Below, piece by piece: positions 9,092 through 18,420 of a DNA stretch of 64,000 nucleotides (its first letter is position 1; the number at the start of each line of letters is the position of its first letter). Origin of the DNA: CAZKBP01 sp964551015 (lineage in GTDB: Bacteria > Bacteroidota > Bacteroidia > Cytophagales > Microscillaceae); assembly GCA_964551015.1 (NCBI GenBank), contig CAZKBP010000033.1, forward strand, positions 8,164 through 72,163, written 5' to 3'. Below the pieces are notes generated by a model, which saw only the letters and a program-made list of their open reading frames with translations, did not search any database and had not been told where the DNA came from. A program made the translations under genes and the position numbers.

Positions 9092-11224
9092 TTAATCATC
9101 CTTCGGTTTCAAAACCCATGCCCCCTGCGCTCGCACCGAGTAACATTCCAAACCCAGCGTATCTGCCTCGGCTCGGAGCTTCCGATCTCGGTAATAAGAA
9201 TTAGAAGCATCTAAGATAATTTGTTTGCCGTAAAGCTGATCGGTGAATTTTTCAAAAGACCAAATTGCGTTGTTTTGGATGATGAGATAATCGGCAGAAA
9301 TGGACAAAACTGCTTCCAAAGCTCTATATTTTAATTTTTCATGCAAGAAAACAAAGCGTTGCTTTTGCCAGATCAATTGGGTAAAAGCCCCCCGATTTTT
9401 GTAGAAAAAGGGAGCTTGGGCGAGTGAATCTTCCCAAGTCAAAAGTAGATTCTCCCGAATACCCTGCTTCTGATGAAAAGGCTCTATGCTGTAATCCCAG
9501 TTGGGAACGGGGTGAGATAGGCTATCGGCTACTAAGAAATAACTTTGCCGATCCTGCAGGATATTCACGTGAGGAACCCGATTGAGGTGATAAATTAGAA
9601 GATAATTTTGCCCCTGAATTTGTACCTGACGGTAAATCCGGCTTCCACATAAGACCATGGTACAGATAAAAGCTATGACTAAATAAGAAAATTTCCTGAC
9701 CTGAAAAAGCAAAATGACAGATAGAATCATGCCATAAATCAGCCACATTTCACCCCAAGAAATTACGACGCCTTTACTCACGGCTCCCGGCAACTTTTCC
9801 AAGCCAAAGGTAAAAATATTCACGCCCCGAATCAGTATTTCCAAAGCCCAACCCAAAATATCAGCCAAGCCAGGAGCCCAAGCAAAGGCCAAAGTCGCTA
9901 CCCCCAAATACAAGATCACTTGTACAAAAGGCAGGATTACCAAATTAGAAATCAGAAAGTAATTAGGAAACTGATGAAAATAATACAAACCCAGCGGAAA
10001 AGTAGCCAACTGCGCCGCCAAGGAAACTGTAGTCAGTTGCCAGAAATAATCTAAAAATCTACTCTCAAAAGCAATCCAGCGATAAAAAATAGGCTGCAAA
10101 TACACGATTCCTAGCACCGCTACGTAAGATAGCTGAAAGCTAACCGACCACAGCAAAAAGGGATTAATCATCAATAACAAGAAAGCCGAAGCACCGAGCA
10201 TATTATAAATGACCGGCTTTTTATTTAATAATTGTCCCGCCATTACGAAGGAAAACATCGTGGCCGCCCGCATCACGGAGGGCGACAATCCTGTCAAAAA
10301 AGCATAAGTCCATAAGGTCAAAATCAATAAAATCGTGTGGATATAATTTCCAAATGGGAGCTTCTTCAAGAAGCTGAATAAAGCCACGAAAATGAGCACC
10401 ACAAAGCCAACGTGCAAACCCGAAACCGCCAAGATATGCATCAAGCCAGCTCCGGCGTAGGCTTGTCTTACTTCATTGTCTAGAAAATCTTTAATCCCTA
10501 AAATGAGAGCCGAGGCAATGGCTCGCTCCTGTTCGGAGGAGAGGAGTCGTTCTAATTGCTCTTGCAAATATTGCCGAATCTCAATTGCGTAAAAATAAAA
10601 AACGTGGTCTGGTTCGTGACTCAGCCAGAGATATTCGTCTTTTTCAATAAAATGCTGATGATAAATATTCTGGAAGCGCAAATAAGTCTGATAATCAAAC
10701 TCCGCCGGATTGCGAGGCGGTTCCACTCTCTGAGGCGCTCCTCTCACTAAGATTTGATCACCATAGCGGAGTGATGGCGTACCTTCGGGGGTTTTTCTAA
10801 AATATAGTAACAGTTTACCTTGGGAAGGTTGCCATCCATCTGACCTAAGAATGGTTTGCACGCTTAGCTCAGCTTTCCAACTTTTGGCTCTTTCTTGCAC
10901 TTCGGATACAATCTTAGCTTTGTAAGCACGAATGGAGTCTTGATGCAAGAGATGGGTGGGGGATTGACTGACATCGTATTGCGCGGTACGGATATAGCCC
11001 CCTAACACAATGGTTAAAAAAGCCATGATGCCCAAGGGAATGCCTGCGGTGAGCTTCTGGGTGGGAGATAAAATTTTATGAAGTAAAATAAAAGCAGTGC
11101 CTAACAGCGCGAATAAAATACTCATATACAGCGCATACCCGGGCCAATAAAATTGCAGGAGAATCCCGACCATGAGAAAGCACACGAGGCGGACATACGT
11201 GTAAGGTGTCCAATACAAATACAT
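9092..11224 (-). CDS. comEC: ComEC/Rec2-family DNA-uptake channel protein
   Basis: 710 aa polytopic membrane protein. It has N-terminal helices, an OB-like soluble region (about 75-200), then the ComEC core with the family hallmark AGLMHILAVSGLHVGF (about 265-280) and a long run of helices to about residue 520. The C-terminal 190 residues are soluble but lack the complete metallo-beta-lactamase motif (no HxHxDH), as is common in Bacteroidota ComEC proteins. Known homologues pass single-stranded DNA through the inner membrane during natural transformation. It lies upstream of gap on the same strand but gap has its own promoter. Confidence 0.9.
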   Translation of the reverse strand: MYLYWTPYTYVRLVCFLMVGILLQFYWPGYALYMSILFALLGTAFILLHKILSPTQKLTAGIPLGIMAFLTIVLGGYIRTAQYDVSQSPTHLLHQDSIRAYKAKIVSEVQERAKSWKAELSVQTILRSDGWQPSQGKLLLYFRKTPEGTPSLRYGDQILVRGAPQRVEPPRNPAEFDYQTYLRFQNIYHQHFIEKDEYLWLSHEPDHVFYFYAIEIRQYLQEQLERLLSSEQERAIASALILGIKDFLDNEVRQAYAGAGLMHILAVSGLHVGFVVLIFVALFSFLKKLPFGNYIHTILLILTLWTYAFLTGLSPSVMRAATMFSFVMAGQLLNKKPVIYNMLGASAFLLLMINPFLLWSVSFQLSYVAVLGIVYLQPIFYRWIAFESRFLDYFWQLTTVSLAAQLATFPLGLYYFHQFPNYFLISNLVILPFVQVILYLGVATLAFAWAPGLADILGWALEILIRGVNIFTFGLEKLPGAVSKGVVISWGEMWLIYGMILSVILLFQVRKFSYLVIAFICTMVLCGSRIYRQVQIQGQNYLLIYHLNRVPHVNILQDRQSYFLVADSLSHPVPNWDYSIEPFHQKQGIRENLLLTWEDSLAQAPFFYKNRGAFTQLIWQKQRFVFLHEKLKYRALEAVLSISADYLIIQNNAIWSFEKFTDQLYGKQIILDASNSYYRDRKLRAEADTLGLECYSVRAQGAWVLKPKDD

Positions 11225-11402
11225 AGTGGTGAAGATTTGGAATTATCAACAATTAAATCATTTATTAGAAGACAAACAAATATGAATTTGCTTTCTAATA
11301 GCGACGCACTAAAATTTATTTTCTAAGTTTCTTTGTTATTGATGCTTGTGTAGTATTTTTCCTACAAAACTCAAGCAACATCATTTATAAAAATCTTTTT
11401 CT

Positions 11403-11912
11403 ATGAAATTTATTCCCTTTGAAACCATCGAGTCTATCTCCGAAGAGTTGAGCCAATACTCTGACGCTGCGCTGGAAGGACTCGTGGAGCAGTTTAGTCA
11501 AGAACAACCTGCACTGATGAGCTATTTGATGGATATTTATGAAGAAGATCTAGACGAGGATGAGCGAGAGCTGCTCTTTTTCACGGGTTTGCAGATATGG
11601 CATATTTACAAAGAAGTCTTTGGTAGCCTGCCTACCATCGAGAGTGAGTCCATTGAAGAAGTAGAAATGGATCACGAAGATATGCTTAGTTATCTCTCGG
11701 AAGAGAGTGAAGAAGGTTTTGCCAATTTTGCCGATACGCTGATTGAAGATTATCCTCAGGGAGACTTGTTGCAATTTGTACTGATCTCTATCGTGGAAGA
11801 AGAGGTAGAAGAAGAGCCACTTATTTACGAGGATAATAAGGGGCTTTTCTTCATTGCTCTCAAGATCATAATCGATATTTTACAAAAAAATATTACCAAA
11901 ACTGAGGACTAA
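11403..11912 (+). CDS. Acidic hypothetical protein
   Basis: 169 aa, strongly acidic (long runs of E and D, for example in EEDLDEDEREL and EEEVEEEPL), predicted all-helical, no signal peptide or membrane segment. Transcribed divergently from comEC. Its stop codon overlaps the end of the convergent DUF1330-like gene by 4 bp. No family recognised. Confidence 0.75.
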   Translation: MKFIPFETIESISEELSQYSDAALEGLVEQFSQEQPALMSYLMDIYEEDLDEDERELLFFTGLQIWHIYKEVFGSLPTIESESIEEVEMDHEDMLSYLSEESEEGFANFADTLIEDYPQGDLLQFVLISIVEEEVEEEPLIYEDNKGLFFIALKIIIDILQKNITKTED

Positions 11913-12310
11913 GCATCTAAAAGATTGTACATACTCACATTGGCGATCAAGCGAGAGTCTTCAAGGGCACTCGTTCTCAGGGCAGAAGGATAATTAGGCG
12001 CTTTGATCATTCCCAAGAAATGAGTCTTAGATGGATATTCTACCAAAACCATTTCATCCCAATCAATCTCGTCTGGAGGCCCTATGACCACCTGCATTGG
12101 TTTTCCTTGCCAAAGTACCTTGCCTCCGGCTTTTGCCAAAAAAGGAGCCACTTGTTCGCCATATTCACGGTAAGTAGCCAGTCCGCTTTTGCCCGTGGCT
12201 TCTACTTTATCTTTGAATTTGAGCAAATTAAGCATCACAATTCTTTGATTGTCTGGCAAGTTTTCCACGAGTGCTTTGATTTGCTCTCGGCTTGGGTCAA
12301 GCGTTTTCAT
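11909..12310 (-). CDS. DUF1330-like (dimeric ferredoxin-like) protein
   Basis: 133 aa from ATG 12310; an upstream ATG at 12376 would add a hydrophobic, non-conserved stretch and overlaps a hairpin. A VMLNLLKFK strand near the start and a later segment DEMVLVEYPSKTHFLGMI...PNYPSA match the dimeric alpha/beta barrel pattern of DUF1330-type proteins, whose function is not known. No signal peptide. Confidence 0.7.
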   Translation of the reverse strand: MKTLDPSREQIKALVENLPDNQRIVMLNLLKFKDKVEATGKSGLATYREYGEQVAPFLAKAGGKVLWQGKPMQVVIGPPDEIDWDEMVLVEYPSKTHFLGMIKAPNYPSALRTSALEDSRLIANVSMYNLLDA

Positions 12311-12369
12311 AGGAGAAGGGAAGATGAAGTGAACATTGAAAATTTTAAACTTATCCAAACATAAATAAA

Positions 12370-12414
12370 TATTCACATTAAAAATAAGATTTATGCTAAT
12401 TTTTAATGCGAATA
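12370..12414 (-). terminator. AT-rich hairpin between two minus-strand genes
   Basis: CATTAAAAAT (12376-12385) is the exact reverse complement of ATTTTTAATG (12399-12408). Beyond one mismatch the stem continues (ATTC/GAAT). It lies just after the 99-aa gene and before the DUF1330-like gene, so it could be a terminator for the first or an operator of the second. Confidence 0.5.
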
Positions 12415-12430
12415 AATCTGAGCAGGAGGC

Positions 12431-12730
12431 TTAGGTCGGCTCATCTTGCTCAACGATAAACTCACGAAGCTTTTGCTCGAGCGCGGCTACTTCTTCAGAT
12501 CTTTTGGCTTGACCCTTGGCTTTCAGGTATTTATGAAAATGAGTCAAAGAAGTGCTCATGATCTTGACATCTCGCAATGAAACATTCAGCCGAGCCGCTT
12601 CACTGAGTTGAGAAGTGGTTGGTTCTTCGTCGGGTGAAATTTCTTGATCGCTACCCATCACCCGAAAACGGATAAAATCACGGACTTTTTCTACAAATAC
12701 TTTGGGAGATATATAGGTAATTTTGGGCAT
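12431..12730 (-). CDS. Small hypothetical protein
   Basis: 99 aa, charged and helical. The C-terminal 50 residues look able to form a coiled coil (KAKGQAKRSEEVAALEQKL). No signal peptide or recognised domain. It shares its upstream region with the divergent cytochrome c peroxidase gene. Confidence 0.65.
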   Translation of the reverse strand: MPKITYISPKVFVEKVRDFIRFRVMGSDQEISPDEEPTTSQLSEAARLNVSLRDVKIMSTSLTHFHKYLKAKGQAKRSEEVAALEQKLREFIVEQDEPT

Positions 12731-12835
12731 GAAAGCTTATTTAAATCAATAAGTTGGTGGTTTTTCGGCTAATTTTACCCTAAAGATACAAGCCATCCTG
12801 TATTTCAGGATAAAAATTTTAAGATATTTTCATCC

Positions 12836-13873
12836 ATGTTTAGCAATAGATTGAGCTTCAGTAAATTAATTATTTTATCCTGGATGGCCACTTGGGGGTG
12901 GTCTTGGGCTTGTACGCAGCAGAGAGAGTTTCCTTCATCCGCCCTCTTGCCCCGCCATTTTCCAAAACCAATCTATTCTTTCGAGCCCGATTCGGAGCAA
13001 ATTGCTTTGGGTAAACAGCTATTTTATGAGCCAATGTTATCTCGTGATACGAGTATTTCTTGTGCTTCTTGTCATCAATTGATCGTTGCTTTCGCGGATT
13101 CTGCCCAAAAATTAAGTAGAGGCGTGTCTGACCAGTTGGGAGACCGGAATACATTAGCACTTTTCAACCTAATTTGGCAGCCTGTTTTTTTCTGGGACGG
13201 TGGAGGTAAGCATATAGATTTCAGCCCTTTGCGTGCCTTGACGGATACTTTAGAAATGGATATGGCTTTGGCTGAAGTTTTAGACAGGCTCCAAAAAAAT
13301 CCACGTTATCAGCTTGCTTTTAAAAAAGCTTTTGCCACGGATTCCATTCAAACCATCCATTTTTTGAAAGCACTTCGGCAGTTTATGAGTAGTTTGATCT
13401 CTGCGGAGAGTAAATTTGATCATTTTTTACAAAAAAAAGCAAGCCTTAGTCCCAAAGAAGCCCTGGGTTATCGCCTGTTTCAGCGTCATTGCGTAGATTG
13501 CCACACGGGGGTATTATTTAGCGACTTTTCCTTTCAAAATAATGGCTTAGATCCGCCCAAGCGGCAGGCCTTGGGCCGTGCAGAGATTAGTCAGGCCTCT
13601 CAGGATCAAGGAAAATTCCGGGTGCCCAGCCTAAGAAACGTAGCCCTGACGGCGCCTTACATGCACGATGGCCGCTTTGCCACACTCTCTGAGGTGCTCA
13701 ATCACTACAGCCAGGGCTTGAAAATGGCTCCCAACCTCGCCCCTCAACTGAGAAGGCATTTTCCCGGTTTTATGCTATCCGAAGAGAAAAAAGCCCAAAT
13801 CATCGCTTTTTTGCATACGTTAACCGATTCTAGTTTTGTAAAAAACAAGGATTTCGCAAAACCTTTTCCTTGA
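12836..13873 (+). CDS. Di-haem cytochrome c peroxidase (MauG/CcpA type)
   Basis: 345 aa. An N-terminal hydrophobic segment ends in SWAC (C26), a probable lipobox, so the protein is likely a periplasmic lipoprotein. Two haem c sites are visible: CASCH (C76, C79, H80) and CVDCH (C219, C222, H223), spaced as in bacterial di-haem peroxidases. The C-terminal FRVPSLRNVALTAPYMHDG block, with its axial methionine and histidine region, is characteristic. Such enzymes reduce hydrogen peroxide with electrons from cytochromes or act in MauG-like oxidations. Confidence 0.93.
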   Translation: MFSNRLSFSKLIILSWMATWGWSWACTQQREFPSSALLPRHFPKPIYSFEPDSEQIALGKQLFYEPMLSRDTSISCASCHQLIVAFADSAQKLSRGVSDQLGDRNTLALFNLIWQPVFFWDGGGKHIDFSPLRALTDTLEMDMALAEVLDRLQKNPRYQLAFKKAFATDSIQTIHFLKALRQFMSSLISAESKFDHFLQKKASLSPKEALGYRLFQRHCVDCHTGVLFSDFSFQNNGLDPPKRQALGRAEISQASQDQGKFRVPSLRNVALTAPYMHDGRFATLSEVLNHYSQGLKMAPNLAPQLRRHFPGFMLSEEKKAQIIAFLHTLTDSSFVKNKDFAKPFP

Positions 13874-13961
13874 ATATGGATTAATAAGTAATATCCAACC
13901 CTGATATTTTCCGACATAAAATACTATTTTAAGATAAATGCTACACAAGGAAGCATAAGCT

Positions 13962-14129
13962 ATGAGCGATAAAATCAAGAAAAAGGTAGAAAATGCCATC
14001 AAAGCTGCCGAATACAAAAAAATAGATCAATCTAGTCTAACGAAATGCCCCCTGAGATGCTGGGATATTTTTGCGATGAACAAAGGCAATTATTCCCATT
14101 TGGAAAAAAGAAAAAAGAGAAGAAAATAG
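13962..14129 (+). CDS. Possible 55-aa basic mini-protein
   Basis: Reading frame ATG 13962 to TAG 14127. The peptide starts MSDKIKKKVENAIKAAEYKK, contains CPLRCWDIF and ends in a run of lysines and arginines (HLEKRKKRRK). It sits alone in the gap between the peroxidase and TPR genes. No clear ribosome site or homologue is recognised, so it may be a chance frame. Confidence 0.35.
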   Translation: MSDKIKKKVENAIKAAEYKKIDQSSLTKCPLRCWDIFAMNKGNYSHLEKRKKRRK

Positions 14130-14346
14130 TGCTACTCATCCAAACTTTCTTCTGAGGTCAGCCCCTCTCCTGCCTTCTTCCAGTGCACTTAGCCTACGAT
14201 TGTGTATGGATAATCTCATATGTAATGTTGCTATTTTAAGATCAACTGCTCAGGGTAAATGAGCATAAGGTAGGCAGGCAAAAACTACAGAATTATCTAC
14301 TTCTTGGCTTCAATTTTGATTCTTTCTTGAACAAATTGAAAGATAA

Positions 14347-15588
14347 ATGAAGAAAGCAACTTTAATATTATTAGTATTATTAACGGGAACCATTCACAGC
14401 ATAAAGGCACAAAATCAGGTACGCATTGACAGTCTCCTTAATACCCTCAAAACCGCCAAAGGCACTACCAAAGTAGACATTTGGGATGAGCTAAGTTGGG
14501 AGTATCACAAATTTAACCCCGAAAAGGCCATCGAGTATGGCGAAAAAGCACTCGGACTTTCGCAAAAGAAAGAATACAACGAAGGAATTGCTTCTAGTCT
14601 TCGCGTAATTGGACTTGCTTATCGCAGTCGCTTAGACTTTACGCACGCACTCAAATATTTTCACCTCGCCCTCCCCTTCGAGGAGAGGGCAAATAATCTA
14701 TTGGGAGAAGCCCAGTGTTGGAATGACATTGGGGAAGTCTATAAAAACCGAGGCGATTACAAGCGGGCCATTGATGCTTACAAGAAAGCCGTACAACGCT
14801 TTGAGCAGACGCATACCAAAGAAGGAACTGCCAACGCGCTGAGTAACTTGGCAGATACTTACTACAAGGTCGCCAAGTATAAAACCGCCAAAGAATTTGC
14901 CCTACAAAGTCTAGCCATCGCCGAGCAAACGGGCACCAATCGAGGCATCCGAGATGCCAGCCTGATTCTTTCGGAGGTTTATGCCAATGTCGGAAATTTT
15001 CAGGAAGCCTATCGTTATCAAAAATTATTCACAAGCATCAAGGACAGCGTCTCCAAGGCGGAAACCAAGCGCGAAATTAGTTTGATGGAGCGCAAGTTCG
15101 AGAAAGAACGATTAGCCACAGAACAAAAAATGGAGCAAGAGCGCGAAACGCAGCAAGCGTTAGTCGCCAAGCAAAGGAGAGACACTATTCAATACACACT
15201 TATTTTCTTAATTTTTGTAGGCTTGTTTGCTTCTATCTTCGTGATTGGTAAGTTCGACATTCCACAGTATTACGTGGAAAGCTTGATCTTTTTGACCTTG
15301 CTGCTAGTATTTCGTTTTATCCTCATTATTTTCACCTCTCTGACCAATACCTATTCTGAGGGGGCGCCCCTTTTTATCTTGGGTGCAAATGTCATTTTGG
15401 CTTTGATGTTTATGCCTTTGCATAAATTTATAGAAGGTCGCCTGAAGAAAAAAGTCATCGAGGAGCATGCCGACGACGAAAAGCTCCAGATGCGTGTGAT
15501 TAACAAGCTCAAATCTAAATTCAGCAAAGCCTCTTCTTCTAAAAAAACAAAAAAACAAAAAAACCATCCAGCCCTTGGGCACAAGTAA
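14347..15588 (+). CDS. TPR protein with signal peptide and two-to-three C-terminal membrane helices
   Basis: 413 aa. A cleavable signal (MKKATLILLVLLTG...KAQ) precedes about five tetratricopeptide repeats (residues 40-235), a charged coiled coil (235-280, EKERLATEQKMEQERETQQ) and hydrophobic segments at about 282-302, 307-335 and 338-352. The plan resembles the sensor half of Bacteroidota TPR-LytS or TPR-SpoIIE receptors, with the output domain missing: it ends in a short basic cytosolic tail. A LytS/LytTR pair lacking its own periplasmic sensor lies 1.7 kb downstream, so a functional link is possible (inference). Confidence 0.8.
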   Translation: MKKATLILLVLLTGTIHSIKAQNQVRIDSLLNTLKTAKGTTKVDIWDELSWEYHKFNPEKAIEYGEKALGLSQKKEYNEGIASSLRVIGLAYRSRLDFTHALKYFHLALPFEERANNLLGEAQCWNDIGEVYKNRGDYKRAIDAYKKAVQRFEQTHTKEGTANALSNLADTYYKVAKYKTAKEFALQSLAIAEQTGTNRGIRDASLILSEVYANVGNFQEAYRYQKLFTSIKDSVSKAETKREISLMERKFEKERLATEQKMEQERETQQALVAKQRRDTIQYTLIFLIFVGLFASIFVIGKFDIPQYYVESLIFLTLLLVFRFILIIFTSLTNTYSEGAPLFILGANVILALMFMPLHKFIEGRLKKKVIEEHADDEKLQMRVINKLKSKFSKASSSKKTKKQKNHPALGHK

Positions 15589-15627
15589 TGGATCATACAG
15601 GTATTTTTTCTGAATTCAGGCTCAACC

Positions 15628-15660
15628 AGCAACAAAAACTTGTTTTTTGTTGCTTTTTTC
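15628..15660 (+). terminator. Rho-independent terminator after the TPR gene
   Basis: AGCAACAAAAA (15628-15638) pairs with TTTTTGTTGCT (15644-15654), 5-nt loop, followed by TTTTT. It shows that the upstream ATG at 15588, which overlaps the TPR stop codon, is probably not the start of the next gene. Confidence 0.8.
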
Positions 15661-15683
15661 TTGCCCTACTTTTAGCTTTATTA

Positions 15684-16130
15684 ATGGTTTACAAAAGACA
15701 AATAAAAACCCCTACTCTAGCTTTTCTCTTTTGCGGGGGTTTGATGATGCTCTTTTTCTCCTGTGGACACGTGCAAAAACCTAAGGAAATCATCAACACT
15801 TGGAAGGTTACTCGCATCCAAATCATCCGCCCCGATACCACTGATGCACCCTCCGAAGACTATATTCCTGCTATTCAACTGGACCAACACGATTATCAAA
15901 TCACTTATACTTTTCGCCAAGATAGTACTTACTTGGTGCGCCACTACAACCAAACCGATAGTGGTCGCTGGGTCTTGAGTTCAGATGAAAAAGTGCTTCT
16001 GCTCCGCTCCACCCAAAACACTTCGGATGATGCAGAATTCCTGATCAAGACCTTCGACCCACTTCGCATGACCTTGGCGACCGAAGAAGGAGGTGTACAA
16101 GAATTAATTACCTTAGAATCTGTAAATTAG
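15684..16130 (+). CDS. Lipocalin-like lipoprotein, hypothetical
   Basis: 148 aa from ATG 15684, chosen because it gives a classic lipoprotein signal: basic MVYKRQIK, a hydrophobic core and lipobox FFSC with C27. The longer frame from 15588 would put a terminator inside the gene. The mature part (TWKVTRIQI..., YTFRQDSTYLVR, GRWVLSSDEKVLLL) has the strand pattern of the small lipocalin-like domains found in Bacteroidota lipoproteins. The stop is followed after one base by the ATG of the radical SAM gene, so the two are translationally close. Confidence 0.7.
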   Translation: MVYKRQIKTPTLAFLFCGGLMMLFFSCGHVQKPKEIINTWKVTRIQIIRPDTTDAPSEDYIPAIQLDQHDYQITYTFRQDSTYLVRHYNQTDSGRWVLSSDEKVLLLRSTQNTSDDAEFLIKTFDPLRMTLATEEGGVQELITLESVN

Positions 16131-16131
16131 T

Positions 16132-17172
16132 ATGATACGAGTTCTCTTTCGTCAAGCAAAACACCTAATTCAGTATTATCTTTTGCGGTGGCATCTTTTG
16201 AATCCAGCCCAGCTTGCCTCTTTAGGCACGACCCTACGCTTGGAAGCCTCTAGCAAATGCCAACTCAAGTGCCCTCTTTGCTTGACAGGGACAGGCTATC
16301 ACCGCCAATCCTCATCTGTGGGTTGGGGGCATCTTTCCCTAGAAAGCTTCCAACAAATCTTAGCGGATAATCCTCAAATAAAGACGGTGGAACTTTCTAA
16401 TTATGGAGAAATATTTCTGAATCCTCAATTAGAAGCCATGCTACGATCTGCTCACGAGCAAGGAGTAAAACTCACCGCCTTGAACGGGGTTAATTTAAAC
16501 TATTTATCCGAGGGAATGGCCGAAGCCTTGGTCAAGTATCAATTCGAGAAGCTCAAAGTATCCATAGACGGAGCCAGCGAAGAGACTTATCAGATTTACC
16601 GACAAGGAGGAAGCTTACAGAAAGTATTAGCCAATATTGATCAAATCAATTTTTACAAAAAAAAATATCAATCCAAATATCCCAAACTCAAGTGGCAGTT
16701 TATCATCTTTGGGCATAATGAACACGAGCTTCCACTGGCGCGCCAGATGGCACAAGAGCGAGGCATGAGCTTCAAGGCTAAGCTAAATTACAAACCTAAG
16801 GTGTATCCTGTTCGTGATCCTGCTTTCGTGAAAAGGGAGAGTGGCTTGGGCGTATCTGATATTCGTGAATATGAAAAGAAGCATCAAACCCTCTATTCTC
16901 CGGCTTGCCTTCAGCTCTGGACAGCCCCTCAGGTCAACTGGGATGGAAAATTATTGGGCTGCTGTGTCAATCACTTTGGAGACTTTGGCAATGTGCTCGA
17001 GCAGGGCTTGTCCGACTGCTTGCAGAGTGAACGCTATCAGTATGCCAAACAAATGGTACTCGGGCAAAAACCTCCTCGCGAGGATATTCCTTGCACCCAT
17101 TGCAAGCGTTACCAGCGTGTCAAACAAATGCCTTTCCGAAAAACGGTGATTCAACACTATCGCCCCCGATAG
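16132..17172 (+). CDS. Radical SAM/SPASM domain protein
   Basis: 346 aa. The SAM [4Fe-4S] site CxxxCxxC is C43-C47-C50 (SKCQLKCPLC). The TIM-barrel strands VELSNYGEIFLN and KLKVSIDGASEETY are typical. A C-terminal SPASM-like domain (about 255-330) carries further cysteines (ACLQLW, LLGCCVN, CTHC) for an auxiliary cluster. Related proteins modify peptides or act in sugar and cofactor pathways; no precursor peptide gene is visible nearby, so the substrate is open. It lies immediately behind the lipoprotein gene. Confidence 0.9.
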   Translation: MIRVLFRQAKHLIQYYLLRWHLLNPAQLASLGTTLRLEASSKCQLKCPLCLTGTGYHRQSSSVGWGHLSLESFQQILADNPQIKTVELSNYGEIFLNPQLEAMLRSAHEQGVKLTALNGVNLNYLSEGMAEALVKYQFEKLKVSIDGASEETYQIYRQGGSLQKVLANIDQINFYKKKYQSKYPKLKWQFIIFGHNEHELPLARQMAQERGMSFKAKLNYKPKVYPVRDPAFVKRESGLGVSDIREYEKKHQTLYSPACLQLWTAPQVNWDGKLLGCCVNHFGDFGNVLEQGLSDCLQSERYQYAKQMVLGQKPPREDIPCTHCKRYQRVKQMPFRKTVIQHYRPR

Positions 17173-17229
17173 CCCCAACGAGAAACCGCCCTGCTCCATC
17201 TATAAATTGATCGTCTCGGTCTATCAGAT

Positions 17230-17260
17230 TTTGATAGCGAATTTACAAAATCTACTTTTG
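17230..17260 (+). promoter_or_regulatory. Bacteroidota-type promoter of the LytS/LytTR operon
   Basis: TTTG at 17230-17233, 19 bp, then TACTTTTG at 17253-17260, a full match to TAnnTTTG. Transcription would start near 17267, which excludes GTG 17260 as start codon and supports ATG 17284. Confidence 0.75.
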
Positions 17261-17283
17261 TGTGCACGATTAAGCACAAGTGG

Positions 17284-18420
17284 ATGAAGCAAAATGTATG
17301 GAATTCTTTTATTCGGCCCCGAGAGCAATGGTTTCAGCGAGTGATTCGTTCGCCCAAGCTCATCATTCATCTCTTCGTTCTCATTTTTATCAGTGCCACC
17401 CCGCTATTTGTGGTTTATTTGGGCATTCAAAAACCACATTTGCTTTATCGAGGCCTATGGCTCATCTTGGTGGTATTGAGCACTTACCTGCTCAATGTTT
17501 ACTACTGTATGCCTCGCTTTTTTTACACCAAGAAGTTTAAAACCTATTTTCTGTGGGTGGGGCTGTTTATGGCTACGACTATCATCATAGATAGCAGTGT
17601 TATCAAAGAATACTTCAAGCTAAGGACTCCTGTGGAGAGAACCATTCGGGCAAAAATTCAGAAGTCCCGAGACAAAGAACACCGCTCATTGTACCGTACT
17701 TGGCGCAGGTATTCACCGACCCATTGGGGAATTGCCTTTCCCATTGTATTTGCTTTGGTCGCTAGCATCAGCATTGAGGCCACCGGTAAATGGATGGAAC
17801 AGGAAGAAAAGCGCAAGGAAAGCGAGCATCAACGCACGGCCTCGGAACTGGCTTTTCTCAAATCACAGATGAATCCGCATTTTTTATTTAACACCCTGAA
17901 TAATATCTATTCCTTGGCCGCCACGGGTTCAGATCAAGTAGAAACCGCCGTACTCAAGCTCTCCCAATTGATGCGCTATATGCTTTATGAATCTAATGTG
18001 GACAAAATTGCACTTAGTAAGGAGGTAAGCTACTTACAAAACTATGTGGACTTACAGCGGATGCGCATCTCTGCTAAAAAAAATATTGATATCCATTTTG
18101 AGGTACACGGACAGACCGAGCGCATCCAAATTGAACCGCTCTTGCTTTTACCTTTTGTAGAAAATGCCTTCAAGCACGGTCTGAGCTATACCCAAAAAGC
18201 TAGGATTGACATTTATCTGGAGGCAAAACCGGGCGAAATCTATTTTCAGGTAAGTAATTACAAATCAGATAAACCCACCGAGATTGCTCCCGCCGCCTCT
18301 GGCATTGGTTTGAAGAACGTGAAACGTCGCCTAGAACTCGCTTATGGCAAGCATCACGTGCTTCTTATCCAAGAAGAAAAAGACCAGTATTTAGTCAAGC
18401 TAAAAATCACGAATCTATGA
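17284..18420 (+). CDS. LytS-type sensor histidine kinase
   Basis: 378 aa from ATG 17284 (GTG 17260 lies in the promoter). Four predicted membrane helices in the first 170 residues lack an extracytoplasmic sensor domain. The His_kinase domain follows: phosphoacceptor block LKSQMNPHFLFNTLN (H199), then the ATPase half with LPFVENAFKHG (N box) and SGIGLKNVKRRL (G box). It overlaps the downstream LytTR regulator by 4 bp (ATGA), a cognate pair. Confidence 0.93.
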   Translation: MKQNVWNSFIRPREQWFQRVIRSPKLIIHLFVLIFISATPLFVVYLGIQKPHLLYRGLWLILVVLSTYLLNVYYCMPRFFYTKKFKTYFLWVGLFMATTIIIDSSVIKEYFKLRTPVERTIRAKIQKSRDKEHRSLYRTWRRYSPTHWGIAFPIVFALVASISIEATGKWMEQEEKRKESEHQRTASELAFLKSQMNPHFLFNTLNNIYSLAATGSDQVETAVLKLSQLMRYMLYESNVDKIALSKEVSYLQNYVDLQRMRISAKKNIDIHFEVHGQTERIQIEPLLLLPFVENAFKHGLSYTQKARIDIYLEAKPGEIYFQVSNYKSDKPTEIAPAASGIGLKNVKRRLELAYGKHHVLLIQEEKDQYLVKLKITNL

